Shown: positions 42,949 through 53,908, numbered from the stretch's first letter. The stretch: DNA of 64,000 nt from CAVXDY01 sp963760715 (GCA_963760715.1 CAVXDY010000007.1:868001-932000); one strand, 5' to 3'. Notes: generated by a model from the sequence alone, not told the origin. A program made the numbers and translations.

Positions 42949-44935
42949 TCAGCGGAAGGCGGCCCAGCCCCTGGGGGCGAGGGTGTCGAGCGAGCTGCCC
43001 AGCACCCCGGTGTCGGAGATGGTGTAGAGCGCGTCGCCGACCACCAGCGGCGCGGTGCACGGGGGACCACGACATGCCGGGGTCGTCCGGGTGGCGCACG
43101 CGGGCGATGGGGGTGATGCCGGTCGCGCGCGTCACGTCGAGGCCCACCGCGCCGAGGAACGACGTGGCGCCGTTGTCGCCGTAGGTCTGCACCGGCAGCA
43201 CCAGGAGGTTCCGCGCCGGCCACCAGAGGAAGGCGTGGTGGTCGGCCTCGGCCTCGGACCAGTCGGTGTCGAGCGTCCGCTGCGCGATGCGCCGCGGGGC
43301 CGAGAGGTCGGAGACGTCGAACAGCGACACCTGGGTCCCCTGCACGCGCCCCTGGTCGTCGGCCGCCTGGCCCACGCCGATGAGCGTGTTCTCGTCGATC
43401 GGGTGCAGGTAGGACGAGAAGCCCGGGAGCTTCAGCTCGCCGCGCACGGCGGGGTGGGCCGGGTCGGAGAGGTCGAGGGTGAAGAGGGGGTCGGTCTGGC
43501 GGAAGGTGACGACGTAGCCGCGCGGGCCCAGGAAGCGCACCGCGTACACGCGCTCACCGCTGCCCAGCCCGTCCACCCGCCCGACCTGGGCCAGGCGGCC
43601 GTCGCGCTCGGCCAGCACGGTCACCAGGCTCTCGCTGGGCCGGGCGCCGGCGTCCGGAGGGGTCCACCACTCGGGCTCCTCGGTGCTCGCCACGCGCAGG
43701 TCCCCCTGGTACTCCGACAGCGAGAACTGGTTGAGCAGGTAGCCCCGCACCGCGCCGCTGGCCCGGTAGACCGTGCGCGCGGGGTCGGAGATGTCGAGCT
43801 TGTGGATCAGGGTGGCGCCGCGGGGCGGCGTGGACGACTCGGCGGCCGCGGGGCTCGCCCAACGCGGCGTGGCCACGTAGAGCGAGGTGGGGGAGGCGTA
43901 GACCAGGTCGCCGTCGGTCAGGATCGCGTCGGTGTCGAGCAGGCTCAGCGTGTCCGTCGCACCCACGGTGAGCACGCTCACCATGCCGACGCCGGCGAAC
44001 TGGGCCGGCCGGCTCACCGAGCGGCAGCCCACCGCGCGGTGCACCGTTCGCCGACTCGCCACGTCGCGCACCGTGATGCGCGGGAGCCAGGCGCCGGCGT
44101 TGGCGCGGGCCACGGCGCGCCGGTTGGCGCGCGTCGCGGCGCGGGCGGCGGTCGCGCCGGAGGACGACGGCTGGACCAGCGGGAGCCGGGCCGGGGTGGA
44201 GGAGACGACCACCCGCACGCTCGTCCCGGTGCGCCGGGCGGCCACCAGGCTGCCCTCGACGCGCATCCGCGACAGGACCCGCGGCGTCGCGGGATCGGAC
44301 ACGTCCACCAGCGCCAGCACGGTCGCCGGCTCGGACGGGTACGGGGCGATGGCCGCCGTGTCCGCGACGGCGAGGGGGACGTCCACCATCACGCGCGGGC
44401 CCGTGTCGCCGATCACCAGCAGGCGGTCGCCGTCCAGCAGGAGGCCCGTGGGCGCCATGCCGTCGAAGCCGATGGAGCCCAGGTTCCGCGGAGCCGCGCC
44501 GGTCACGTCGGTGGCCTGGAGGCGTCCCCCGGCGATGCTGAAGATGGTGCGGCCGTCCGTCTCCACGAGGTCCGGCTCGTCCACGCCGGCCTCCTGGACG
44601 TTGGTGTCCGAGAAATCGACGCCGCGCTGGGCGCCCCCCGTCGCCGGTGCCGCGACCCCGTCGCGCAGCGCCTCGGGCGGGGGGCTCACCCCGATCGGCA
44701 GCGCGGCGCCCAGCCCGTAGGCGCCGACCATGCCGATCGTCCGGCTGCGCACGTGGCGGAGGAACCCCTGGCACGAGGCGAACCGGGTCAGGCCCTGCTT
44801 GGCCGGGCGGGCCGCCGCCGCGCCGGGCGCGGCCGCGGGAGCGTCGCCGGCGGCGGCCGCGCACCCTCCGCCCGCCAGGCAGATCGCCGCCAGCGCACCC
44901 ACCGCGCCTCCCACGAGCAGACGTCGGCCCACCAC
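42949..44935 (-). CDS. Beta-propeller lipoprotein (Beta_propel family), frameshifted near the C-terminus
   Basis: From GTG 44935 (GGAGGGGG upstream) a lipoprotein-like signal (LLVGGAVGALAAICLAGGGC) is followed by a long secreted domain: FSDTNVQEAGVDEPDLVETDG, GVDEPD-type motif of the Beta_propel family, then repeats of VDVSDPATPRVL, LDISDPARTVY and LFDVSDLSAPRR. The frame breaks at the G5 run 43061-43065: removing one base yields MSWSPCTAPLVVGDALYTIS and a proper end at 42949 (661 aa). As read, the stop moves to 42905. Function of the family is unknown. Confidence 0.82.
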
Positions 44936-45011
44936 GCACCCCCTCCGCCGGGACGCCGCGCCTCGCGCGGCCGTTCGGGGATCATCCGCCGCCGCGCGCC
45001 CGCCCGTCACA

Positions 45012-45605
45012 TCACGACGGCGCCAGGGCGCGCCGCGCGGCCTCGTAGTCGTCCCAGGTGTCCACGTCGCGCGGCAGGGGCCGCCCGGCGGGCACCCGCC
45101 GGAATCGCTCCGGTCCCTCGTCCAGCAGCCTCCACACCGCCTTGTCCCCGTGCAGCGCGCGCAGCTCCGGGAAGGCGGCGGCGGAGAAGACCATCGGGTG
45201 CCCGGGCGTCCCCTCGTAGTCGGTCACCGACGCCCAGGGGCGGTGGAGCTCCCAGTCGTCCCGCACGAGGTCGATCAGGCCGGCGTCCACCCCCGGCATG
45301 TCGCCCAGGATCAGCACCACCGCGTCAACCGGTCCCGCCGCGTCCAGCCCCGCGAGCAGCGACGAGGCGCAGCCGCTGCCGTAGGCCTCGTTGCGGGCCA
45401 CCTCGGCGCGCGCCGGAGAGACCGCGGCGAGCGCCGCGTCGGCGGCGCCCCCCACCACCAGGATCACCCGGTCGAGGCTCGAGCCCTCCGCGTCGCGCAG
45501 CACCCAGCCCAGCAGCGTGGTGTCGCCGAACGGCAGCGTCTGCTTGGGGCGGCCCAGGCGCCGGGACGATCCGGCCCCGAGCACGATGCCCACCACGCCC
45601 CCCAT
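45012..45605 (-). CDS. MobA-like nucleotidyltransferase (molybdopterin-type)
   Basis: 197 aa. GIVLGAGSSRRLGRPKQTLPFGDTTLLGWV is the NTP-transferase loop; ILGDMPGVDAGLIDLV and GTPGHPMVFSAAAFPEL complete the MocA/CoxC-type fold. Such enzymes attach a nucleotide to molybdopterin, or regulate its loading. No molybdoenzyme gene is adjacent. Confidence 0.85.
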   Translation of the reverse strand: MGGVVGIVLGAGSSRRLGRPKQTLPFGDTTLLGWVLRDAEGSSLDRVILVVGGAADAALAAVSPARAEVARNEAYGSGCASSLLAGLDAAGPVDAVVLILGDMPGVDAGLIDLVRDDWELHRPWASVTDYEGTPGHPMVFSAAAFPELRALHGDKAVWRLLDEGPERFRRVPAGRPLPRDVDTWDDYEAARRALAPS

Positions 45606-45630
45606 GCCATCACCTCGGACCGCGGCCGCC

Positions 45631-45660
45631 TTGACATCCGCCGAATTCGTACACAACGAT
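45631..45660 (+). promoter_or_regulatory. Promoter candidate for the DUF2182 operon
   Basis: A perfect TTGACA (45631-45636) with AACGAT 18 bp downstream, in an AT-richer patch. GTACACAACGATAC just around the -10 has short symmetric ends. The -10 is weak. Confidence 0.35.
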
Positions 45661-45708
45661 ACAAACCGTCCGTGCGGTCCCCACGGGCCACCTCCCGGAA
45701 GGAGGGCC

Positions 45709-46446
45709 ATGCGCGCTCGACCCCGGGCGGAAGCCCTGGTCGCCGGCCCCGTCGCCGCCGCCCTGCTGGCCGGCGCGGCGCTCTGGGCCCTGATGTCGAG
45801 CGCGTGGTCGCCGCTGCTGCACCAGGGCGGGCACGCCCACGCGGCAGAGCCCGCCGCGCTGGTCGTCGCGGTGTGGATGGTGGGGTGGGCCCTGATGGCG
45901 GTGGCCACGATGCTGCCGACCGCGATCCCGTTGATCGCGGCCGCCGGGCGGGCGGCCCGCGGGACCCCCGTCGCCTTCCTCACCGCCGGCTTCCTGGGGG
46001 TGTGGACCGCCTTCGGCGTCGCCCTCCTCGCGGGCCAGGGCCTGCTCGGCGCGGCCCTGCGCCTGTCGCCCCTCGATCCGCGGCCCGAGGTCGTCGCCGT
46101 CGCCGCCCTCGCGGTGGCCGGCGCCTACCAGCTGTCGCCGCGGAAGGCGCGCGCCCTCGACCGGTGCCGCTCCCACTCCGCGCTCCCCGCGGGGTGGGGC
46201 CGGGGCGCCGATCCCACCGGCGACGCCCTGCGCACCGGGGTCCGCCACGGCGTGGCCTCGCTCGCGTGCTGCGGCCCGCTGATGGTGGCCGCGGCGCTCT
46301 CGGGCGTGGGCGGTGCGGCCGGGATGCTCGCCCTGGGCCTCGTGATGACGCTCGAGGAGCGTGAACGGGCGGGCGAGCGGCTGCGCCGGTCGCTGGGAGT
46401 CGCCCTGCTCGCCGCCGCCGTGCTCACGCTAGTTTGGGCGGTGTGA
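45709..46446 (+). CDS. DUF2182 metal-binding membrane protein
   Basis: 245 aa with several helices. WALMAVATMLPTAIPLIAAAGR is the DUF2182 signature and ACCGPLMVAAALSGVGG the second conserved block; HQGGHAHA in the first loop is a likely metal site. GGAAGGAGG precedes the ATG. First of three genes with overlapping starts and stops. Confidence 0.85.
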   Translation: MRARPRAEALVAGPVAAALLAGAALWALMSSAWSPLLHQGGHAHAAEPAALVVAVWMVGWALMAVATMLPTAIPLIAAAGRAARGTPVAFLTAGFLGVWTAFGVALLAGQGLLGAALRLSPLDPRPEVVAVAALAVAGAYQLSPRKARALDRCRSHSALPAGWGRGADPTGDALRTGVRHGVASLACCGPLMVAAALSGVGGAAGMLALGLVMTLEERERAGERLRRSLGVALLAAAVLTLVWAV

Positions 46447-46940
46447 ACGAGCATGTCCCGCGGCATGGACGCGACGAATCGGAGGAGGAGCGGCTCGACC
46501 GCCAGCTCCTCGAGTTGCTCAACGAGGTCCGGGTCGCGATCCCCGGGGTGCAGGTGCTCTTCGCCTTCCTGCTCACGGTGCCGTTCTCCGCGCGCTGGGG
46601 TGACACCTCGGAGCTGCAGCAGAGCGCCTACTTCGCCACCCTCATCCTCACCGCGACCGCGAGCGCGCTGCTCATGGCGCCGGCCGCCATCCACCGCGTG
46701 CGGTTCCGGATGGGCGACAAGCGCACCATCGTGGAGTGGGCCCACCGGCTCACGATCGCCGGCCTCGCCGTGCTCGGGGTGGCGATGGCCGGGGCGGTGT
46801 TCCTCGTCACCGACGTCCTCTACGCGGCCACGGGCGCCGCGATCGCGGCCGGCGCCATCCTCGGGCTGATCGTGGGGCTGTGGTTCGTGCTCCCCCTGAG
46901 CCGCCGCTTCCATCACCGCGGCGACCGGCCGCGGACGTGA
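46443..46940 (+). CDS. DUF6328 membrane protein
   Basis: 165 aa, GTG overlapping the DUF2182 stop (GTGA). LNEVRVAIPGVQVLFAFLLTVPFSARW and APAAIHRVRFRMGDKR are the recognisable DUF6328 core; four helices. Function unknown. Confidence 0.8.
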   Translation: MNEHVPRHGRDESEEERLDRQLLELLNEVRVAIPGVQVLFAFLLTVPFSARWGDTSELQQSAYFATLILTATASALLMAPAAIHRVRFRMGDKRTIVEWAHRLTIAGLAVLGVAMAGAVFLVTDVLYAATGAAIAAGAILGLIVGLWFVLPLSRRFHHRGDRPRT

Positions 46941-47437
46941 GGCGACTCGCCGTGCGGGCCCTGGTCGTGGCGACCACCCTGGGGGCCCTCGCCGTGTCGG
47001 CCACCGCCGCCGGCGACCGCATCGTCCCGGGGCGGGCGATCGGCCCGGTCGCCCTGGGCGACGAGCGCGCCGCCATCGCGGCCCGGTTCGGGGACGGGCA
47101 GGTCGTGAGCCGCGCGCCCGATCCCGCCGCCCCCGCCAACCGCAACCTCGACGCCGTGGTGGTGCGCTATCCGGCGCTCTCGCTGGTCGCCCGCTTCCCC
47201 ACCGACGAGGCCAGCAGCGGCGTCACCCTCCTGTCCACCCGGAACCCGCGCTACCGCACCGCCGCGGGCGCCGGGGTGGGCTCCACCCGGGGGGCCGTCC
47301 GGGCCGCCCACCCGGCGGCGGTCTGCACCGCCGCCGTCTGCCGGATCGGGCGTGCCGCTCCCGGGCGGGCCGTCACGCGCTTCGTGCTGGCCCCCCGCGT
47401 CGTCCGCGTGGAGGTTCTGCGGGTTTCCTCCCGCTAG
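46937..47437 (+). CDS. Secreted protein of unknown function
   Basis: 166 aa, GTG overlapping the previous stop (GTGA). Signal (VRALVVATTLGALAVSATAAG), then RIVPGRAIGPVALGDERAAIAARFG and GVGSTRGAVRAAHPAAVCTAAVC. The GxxALGD...IxxxFG pattern resembles small extracytoplasmic PepSY-unrelated domains seen in actinobacteria; no name is secure. Confidence 0.65.
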   Translation: MRRLAVRALVVATTLGALAVSATAAGDRIVPGRAIGPVALGDERAAIAARFGDGQVVSRAPDPAAPANRNLDAVVVRYPALSLVARFPTDEASSGVTLLSTRNPRYRTAAGAGVGSTRGAVRAAHPAAVCTAAVCRIGRAAPGRAVTRFVLAPRVVRVEVLRVSSR

Positions 47438-47582
47438 TCGGCGAATCTGCAACGAACGCAACGGGGATCCGGTCGGGTCGCAACGCCGAGGGGCTTTACG
47501 CGGCGCACCCGGGCGTGGTGTGAACAGGGGTACGCCCCTGCCGGGGCCCGTCCGCGCGGTCCGTCACAGGAGGAGTCGTCCC

Positions 47583-48500
47583 ATGGCCCGGAAGTACAGC
47601 CCGCTCGTCGGCGCACGCCGCATCGGTGTGCTCGCCGCAATCGGAGTGGTGGCGATCGGAGGAGGCGGCGTCGCGATCGCGGCGACCTCCAACCAGTCGG
47701 GGACCGCCTTCACCTGCGATGGGAAGCTCGCCACGATCGTGGGCACGAACGGCAACGACACCCTGACCGGCACGATCAACCCCGACGTGATCGTCGCACT
47801 CGACGGCAACGACGTGGTCAAGGGGGTCCAGGGCGACGACACGATCTGCCTCGGCAACGGCGACGACCGCGCCGACGGGGGCGTCGGCAACGACCGCATC
47901 TTCGGGGAGGCCGGCAACGACAGCCTGAACGCCGGCAACGACAACGACTTCGTCGACGGCGGGGCGGGCGACGACAAGATCGTCGGCGGCCGTGGTGACG
48001 ACACCGGCATGGGCCAGGCGGGCAACGACGTCATCAACCTCGGCGCCGGCAACGACGTCGGCGACGCCGGCGACGGCAACGACTCGCTCTTCGGCGAGGC
48101 GGGCAACGACGGCCGCCTTGTCGGCGGGAAGGGCATCGACACCGTCGAGGGCGGCGGCGGCCGTGACACGATCCTGGGCGGGGACGGCCGCGACACCCTG
48201 CGCGGCGGCGACGGCATCGACCGCATCGACGGCCAGGCGGGTGCCGACCGGGTGTCCGGCGACGGCGGCGGGGACGTCATCTTCGGAGGCATCGGCGACG
48301 ACATCGTGAACGGCAACGGCGGCGCCGACGGCGTCCACGGCGGCGGGGGCAACGACTCCGTGATCGGCGAGAGCGGCGCGGACCGCCTCTTCGGCGACTC
48401 CGGCGACGACAGCCTCGACGGCGGCCCGGGCGTGGACTTCGGCAACGGCGGCTCCGGCAAGGACACCTGCAGCCTCGTGGAGGTCGCGCGCAGCTGCTGA
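47583..48500 (+). CDS. RTX-type calcium-binding repeat protein
   Basis: 305 aa. Signal/anchor segment (IGVLAAIGVVAIGGGGVAIAA), then about 25 copies of the nonapeptide GGxGxDxUx, e.g. GTNGNDTLTG, GGRGDDT, GGDGRDTLRG, GGIGDDIVNG. These form a calcium-stabilised beta-roll. A final Cys pair (DTCSLVEVARSC) closes the roll. No type I secretion genes are near, and the N-terminal signal suggests Sec export instead. The DNA shows the matching GC-rich repetitive pattern. Confidence 0.9.
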   Translation: MARKYSPLVGARRIGVLAAIGVVAIGGGGVAIAATSNQSGTAFTCDGKLATIVGTNGNDTLTGTINPDVIVALDGNDVVKGVQGDDTICLGNGDDRADGGVGNDRIFGEAGNDSLNAGNDNDFVDGGAGDDKIVGGRGDDTGMGQAGNDVINLGAGNDVGDAGDGNDSLFGEAGNDGRLVGGKGIDTVEGGGGRDTILGGDGRDTLRGGDGIDRIDGQAGADRVSGDGGGDVIFGGIGDDIVNGNGGADGVHGGGGNDSVIGESGADRLFGDSGDDSLDGGPGVDFGNGGSGKDTCSLVEVARSC

Positions 48501-48510
48501 CCGAGCGTGG

Positions 48511-48541
48511 CCCCGGCGCCGTCCCACGGGCGGCGCCGGGG
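48511..48541 (+). terminator. GC hairpin between convergent genes
   Basis: Perfect 11-bp stem CCCCGGCGCCG/CGGCGCCGGGG with a 9-nt loop, 11 nt after the RTX stop and 16 nt from the glycosidase stop. No T-run; likely a bidirectional stop. Confidence 0.6.
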
Positions 48542-48556
48542 GCGCCTCGCCCGGCC

Positions 48557-49795
48557 TCAGGCCGGCTCCGATCCCACCCGCATCGCGCAGTCGAGCGTGA
48601 TCGCGCTCACCGAGAAGGCCCGGCCGCCCATCCCGTGGCCACTGAAGGGGTCGTAGTACTCGCGGAACCCCTGCCGCAGCACCAGGTCGGTCGTGCGGCG
48701 GGCGAGCTCGGCGGCCCGCTCCTCGTAGCCCAGCCGCAGCAGCCCGTCGAGGATGAAGCGGGTGGCGAAGAGCCACGTCGGCCCGCGCCAGTAGCGCCGC
48801 AGCGGCCATCCGGTCTCGCCGCGCCGGAAGCTCGGCTCCTCGGCGCTCACGCTGGGCACGGGCACGGGTAGCCAGTAGCGGCGCTCGTCCAGCACGTGAT
48901 CCTCCACCAGCCGGCGGCCGATCTCGTCGGGCAGCGCGGGAAGGGCGAGCGGGGCGAGCCCGGCCCAGGTGGACACCCTCAGCGGCTTGCCGTCGGGGCC
49001 GCGGGGATGGAAGAGGTCGTCGGCGGGGTTCCAGAGCCGGGCGATCATGGCGGCCGTGATCCGGGCCGCCCGCTCGCGCGCGCCCGGCTCGCCCAGGCGC
49101 GCCATCCCCTCGAAGGCCAGCGCCCAGGCCGTGTTCACCAGCGGGTCGATCGCGTGGAAGAGGCCGTCGGCCACCGCGCGGCGGTACGAGAAGCCCCGCT
49201 GCCGGTTGGCCCGCAGCATCAGCAGGAAGCCGGGGTGGGGGTGGGCCCGCCAACCGAGGGCCCGGTCGTAGGCAGGCGTCGCGTCGAGGCCGGACTCGTC
49301 CGGCTGGAGGATCCCCAGCAGCCCGTCGTCCTCGCCCCGCTCCCGCTCCAGCCACTCGTGGTAGCGGCGCAGGGCCGGCAGGGCCTCGGTGCGGAAGCCC
49401 GGGTCGTCCGGCGAGCGGTCGGCCACCTCGGCCCACGCCCACGCGATCAGCGGCGGCTGGATGGTGGAGGTGCTCCGATCGGAGCGCCGCATGATGTTGT
49501 AGGTGAAGGCGCGGCTGAGGCGCACCGGGGCGGTCCAGAAGATCGTGTGGCCCACGTGGCCGTCGGGACGCTGGGCCGCGAGCAGGGTGCGCAACTCGGT
49601 GCGCGCCCGCGCCGGGTCGATGTGGCTCCACGCCACGGCGGTCAGGCACGAGTCCCACAGGAACTGGTCGGGGAACTTGACCGGGTCGGGCCGCGTGAAG
49701 CCGTACCCCACGCCCTCGGCGGTCCGCCCCTCGCACCAGTTGTCCCGGAGCAACCGGGCAGCCGCGTCGCGCAGCCGCCCGGCCCCGGGCGTCAT
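48557..49795 (-). CDS. GH63/mannosylglycerate-hydrolase-like glycosidase
   Basis: 412 aa (alpha/alpha)6 barrel. FLWDSCLTAVAWSHID, HTIFWTAPV, IQPPLIAWAWAEV, DESGLDATPAYD and WRGPTWLFATRFIL carry the family acids (Asp in DESGLDATP, Glu/Asp in the WRGPTW region). Relatives hydrolyse mannosyl/glucosylglycerate or trehalose-like solutes; the substrate here is not certain. The ATG overlaps the stop of the upstream membrane gene (ATGA). Confidence 0.85.
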   Translation of the reverse strand: MTPGAGRLRDAAARLLRDNWCEGRTAEGVGYGFTRPDPVKFPDQFLWDSCLTAVAWSHIDPARARTELRTLLAAQRPDGHVGHTIFWTAPVRLSRAFTYNIMRRSDRSTSTIQPPLIAWAWAEVADRSPDDPGFRTEALPALRRYHEWLERERGEDDGLLGILQPDESGLDATPAYDRALGWRAHPHPGFLLMLRANRQRGFSYRRAVADGLFHAIDPLVNTAWALAFEGMARLGEPGARERAARITAAMIARLWNPADDLFHPRGPDGKPLRVSTWAGLAPLALPALPDEIGRRLVEDHVLDERRYWLPVPVPSVSAEEPSFRRGETGWPLRRYWRGPTWLFATRFILDGLLRLGYEERAAELARRTTDLVLRQGFREYYDPFSGHGMGGRAFSVSAITLDCAMRVGSEPA

Positions 49796-50256
49796 CTGCT
49801 GAGCACCGCCAGGGCGATCGCGCCCCAGGTCACGATGCTCACGACGATCAGGACGATCGCCGGCACGGCCTCGCCGCGCTCTCCCAGCTCGCGCCGGGCG
49901 GAGCGCGCGGTGCGCCGCACGGCCCGGTTCACGCGGCGCCAGCCCCGGGAGAGATCGTCGGCGCCCTGCGCGGCCGAGGAGCGGAGCCCGTCGAGGGCGC
50001 CGCCGCCGCCCGCGCGGCGGGGAAGCGCCAGCGGGAACGCCACCACGGCCGCCCCGGCCAGCACGCAGGCCGCCGCGAGGGCGGCCGCGCCGGGCGTCAG
50101 CAGGAGGAGCGTGATCACCGCGAGCAGCACGGCGAGGCCGGCCGCCTTGGCCCAGTCGGGGACGCGCTCGCGGCTCCGTCCACGCGAGGTGCCCCGCCGC
50201 GGCGAGGGCTCGTCGTGGGGGGGCGTGGCGGTCACGGGCGAGGGGTTCGTGGACAC
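49792..50256 (-). CDS. Membrane protein of unknown function
   Basis: 154 aa from GTG 50256 (AGGA upstream). Two close helices (LAVLLAVITLLLLTPGAAALAAACVLAGAAVVAFPLALP), a basic loop and a final helix (AIVLIVVSIVTWGAIALAVL). Coupled to the glycosidase by a 4-nt overlap. Confidence 0.65.
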   Translation of the reverse strand: MSTNPSPVTATPPHDEPSPRRGTSRGRSRERVPDWAKAAGLAVLLAVITLLLLTPGAAALAAACVLAGAAVVAFPLALPRRAGGGGALDGLRSSAAQGADDLSRGWRRVNRAVRRTARSARRELGERGEAVPAIVLIVVSIVTWGAIALAVLSR

Positions 50257-50312
50257 GGCGATTGATCCTGCCCCTCGAACCCTCACTCTGCAATCGATTT
50301 TTGGTGAATTCG

Positions 50313-50348
50313 CACGTGAACCCCCTGGCTTTACAGGGGGTTCACGTG
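50313..50348 (-). terminator. 15-bp perfect hairpin after the ABC operon
   Basis: CACGTGAACCCCCTG / CAGGGGGTTCACGTG, 6-nt loop, 24 nt downstream of the permease stop on the minus strand. No U-tract follows, so it is a terminator-like or protein-bound structure rather than a textbook intrinsic terminator. Confidence 0.55.
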
Positions 50349-50371
50349 TGCCGACCTGATCGAACGAGGGG

Positions 50372-52923
50372 CTACTCGTATTGCAGCGCCCGCAGCACGT
50401 CGATCCGGCTGGCGCGTCGTGCCGGCGCCACGGCCGCCAGCACGCCCGCCTCCACCGCGGCGACCGCGAAGATCACGAGCGTGCCGACCGGCAGCACGAG
50501 GTGGACGCCGTAGTCCGAGAGGGAGTGGGTGACCAGGGCGGCCATCCCGATGCCGAGCGGCAGCCCGAGCGCCGCGCCGATGAGGGCGGTCACGATGCTC
50601 TCGCCCCGGACCATCCGGCGGGTCTGGCGGCGGGTCATCCCGACCGCGCGCAGCATCCCCAGCTCACGGGTGCGCTCGTGCACCGCGAGGACCAGCGTGT
50701 TGACCATCCCGAACAGGCTGACCACGACCGAGAGGGCGAGCAGCACGTAGAGGAGGGTGAGGATCATCTCGAGGTCGCCGGCCTGGTCCTTCGCGAAGGC
50801 CGAGGTGGTGCTCACCTTCGCGTCGGGGAACCGCTTCAGCGAGGCCGCGACCTGCGCGGACGTCGCGTCCGGCGCGTCCACGAAGGTGTAGATGTCCTTC
50901 GCCCGCGGGAAGGCCGAGTCGAACGCCTTCTGCGAGACCACCGCCGCGCCCAGCAGCGGGACGATCTTGGGCGGGTCGTAGACGCCGGTCACCGTGCGGC
51001 GCAGCTTCGTGCCCGACGGGGTGACGATCGAGACCGCGTCGCCGACGCCCAGGTGGTGGTCCTCCGCGAAGCCCTTCAGGAGGATCGCGCCACCCGAGTC
51101 CAGGGTGGAGAGCGCGGCGTCCGAGCCCTCGCTCCAGGCGAACCGGTAGGTGTCGCCGATGGTGGCCGGGTCCACGCCGCTGACCTCTTCGTTGGAGCCC
51201 GCCACGAGGCCCTGGTCCCGGCGGATGCTCGAGACCGTGCCGACGCCGGAGGCCGACAGGTCGCGCCCGACGGCGGTGGGGACGACCTCCCAGCCGCTCG
51301 ACGAGGTCACCACGTAGTCCGCGGAGATCTGGTCCGAGACGGCCGAGCGAGACGAGTCGAGCAGGCCGGCGCCGACGACCGAGACGAAGGTGACCAGCGC
51401 GAGGCCGATCATCAGGGCCGCCGCGGTGGACGCCGTGCGGGCGGGGTTGCGGACCGCGTTCTCGCGGGCCAGGCCACCCGCCGCGCCGCCGAGGCGCGCG
51501 ATCGGCCAGGAGACCACGGCGGCGATCGGCCGGACCAGCCGGGACGAGATCATCGCCGTCCCGATGAACAGCGCCAGGGTGCCGCCGCCGAAGTTCAGCA
51601 GCCGCTCCTTGGCGTCCAGCCCGTCGGCCATCAACCCGTGGACCAGCAGGGCGGCCGCGAGGCCGATGGTGACGACCGCGAACAGGGGCGTCAGGCGCGC
51701 CGTGCGCCCGCTGGGCAGGACGGCGCCCTCGCGAACCGCGGCGATCGGGGGGACCCGGGTCGCGCGGACCGCCGGAATCACGCCGGCGAGCACGGTGATC
51801 AGGGTGCCCACGACCAGTGAGACCACGACCGTGCGCGTCTCGAAGACCGTGTCCGCCTGGGGCATGTCGGCCCCGACGGCGCGGAAGACGGCGGACAGGC
51901 CCTTGGCCAGGCCGTAGCCGAGCCCGAGGCCCACCACCGAGGCCGCGAAGCCGATGATTCCGGCCTCGGCGATCACCGAGCGCAGCACCTGCCGCCGTGA
52001 GGCGCCGAGGGTGCGGAGCGTGGCCAGCTCGCGGGAGCGCTGGGCCACCGTGATCGAGAGGGTGTTGAAGATGACGAAGGCGCCCACGAACAGGGCGATT
52101 CCGCCGAACGAGAGCAGGAAGCCGCGGATGAAGTCGATGGCCTGGGAGATGCCGGCCTGGTCGCTCTTGGCCTGCTCCTCACCGGTCTTGACCTCGGCCG
52201 CCGCGGGCAGCAGCGGGGCGATCTCGCGCTCCACCTGCGCCCGGGAGACGCCCGGCGCCGTGGCCACCTGGATGGCGTCGAAGCCGGTCTTGCCGAGCAC
52301 GGTGCGGGCGGTCGGGATGTCGAAGACCGCGATCGTCGCCCCGCCGATGGAGTCGACGCCGCCGAAGCGGGCCAGCCCGGTGACGGTGAACGTGCGGATC
52401 GGTCCGTCCGACGAGACGCCCACCCGGTCGCCGACGGCGAAGCCGTGGGCCTTGGCGGTGCTGACGTCGATGACCATCTGGTCCGGGCCCGCCGCCCAGG
52501 AGCCCTCGGCCAGGGTGAGGGGGTTGAAGCGCGGCTGGGACGGGTCGACGCCGAAGCCGAAGGACGGGTTGTCCCCGGTGATGACCTTTCCGTCCTTGCC
52601 GATGAGCTTGGCGGTGTTCGCGGTGCCGGTGAAGTCCACCAGGCTGCCGGCCGCGGCGGCCACGCCGGGCAGCGCGCGCACCTTGGGCAGGAGCTGCGCG
52701 GGAACGGTCGGGGCGCCGCTCATCGAGTCGGCGACGACCGGCTTGCCGCGCACGACCAGGTCGGTGTGCGTGTAGGAGCTGCTGAAGATGGTGGTGAAGG
52801 CACGATCGATGGTGTCCGTGAGGATGAAGCTGCCCGCGATCATGGCCACGCCCAGCACGACGGCCAGGGCGGTGAGCACCGCGCGGGTGCGGCGCTCGGC
52901 GAGGCTCTTGAGGGCGACCCAGG

Positions 52924-52927
<4 letters not shown>
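50372..52927 (-). CDS. MacB/FtsX-type ABC permease
   Basis: 851 aa. Two FtsX domains: an N-terminal helix (AVLTALAVVLGVAMIAGSFIL), a large extracellular part, three helices with RSRELATLRTLGASRRQVLRSV, then a repeat ending TRELGMLRAVGMTRRQTRRMVRGES. The duplicated permease with two large extracytoplasmic domains is typical of actinobacterial peptide/lipid exporters. The ATG overlaps the ATPase stop. Likely controlled by the divergent two-component pair. Confidence 0.92.
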
Positions 52928-53707
<780 letters not shown>

Positions 53708-53748
53708 TGGGAGCCTCCTGAGGGGTGGGTGCCGATGACGACGACGCT

Positions 53749-53772
53749 ATGGCGGCCCCGCCGTCCCGCCAT
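53749..53772. repeat. Inverted repeat ATGGCGG/CCGCCAT
   Basis: Perfect 7-bp arms, 10-nt loop, in the 213-bp divergent gap between the ABC operon and the sensor kinase. Role unknown. Confidence 0.35.
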
Positions 53773-53847
53773 CGGCCGCCAGCCGGATCGCGGCTCGGCG
53801 CGGGGATGGTCCTTCGGCGCGCCCGGCTCCCCCGAGCGGCGACGCGC

Positions 53848-53865
53848 GTCATCCCTGAGGGTGAC
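53848..53865. promoter_or_regulatory. Response-regulator site candidate GTCATCCCTGAGGGTGAC
   Basis: Arms GTCA(T)CCC and GGGTGAC are symmetric apart from one inserted T. It lies in the gap shared by the ABC exporter and the kinase, with the -10 TACCGT of the kinase 44 bp downstream. LiaR/NarL-type regulators often bind such TCA/TGA-ended repeats; binding here is inferred. Confidence 0.4.
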
Positions 53866-53908
53866 CCGCACCATCCGCGCGGCCGACGCCGCCGCCCGCC
53901 GGGCCGGG

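Noticed and set aside
47450..47485. CAACG repeated three times before the RTX gene
   Set aside because: Only 5 bases, irregular spacing of 9 and 22 nt; not enough to call a site.
47525..47540. CAGGGG-TACG-CCCCTG hairpin before the RTX gene
   Set aside because: Short GC stem in a GC-rich leader; no evidence for a riboswitch or terminator.
47720..48480. Possible tandem DNA repeat or CRISPR-like array
   Set aside because: The periodicity is the coding of RTX nonapeptides, with no constant repeat and no spacers.
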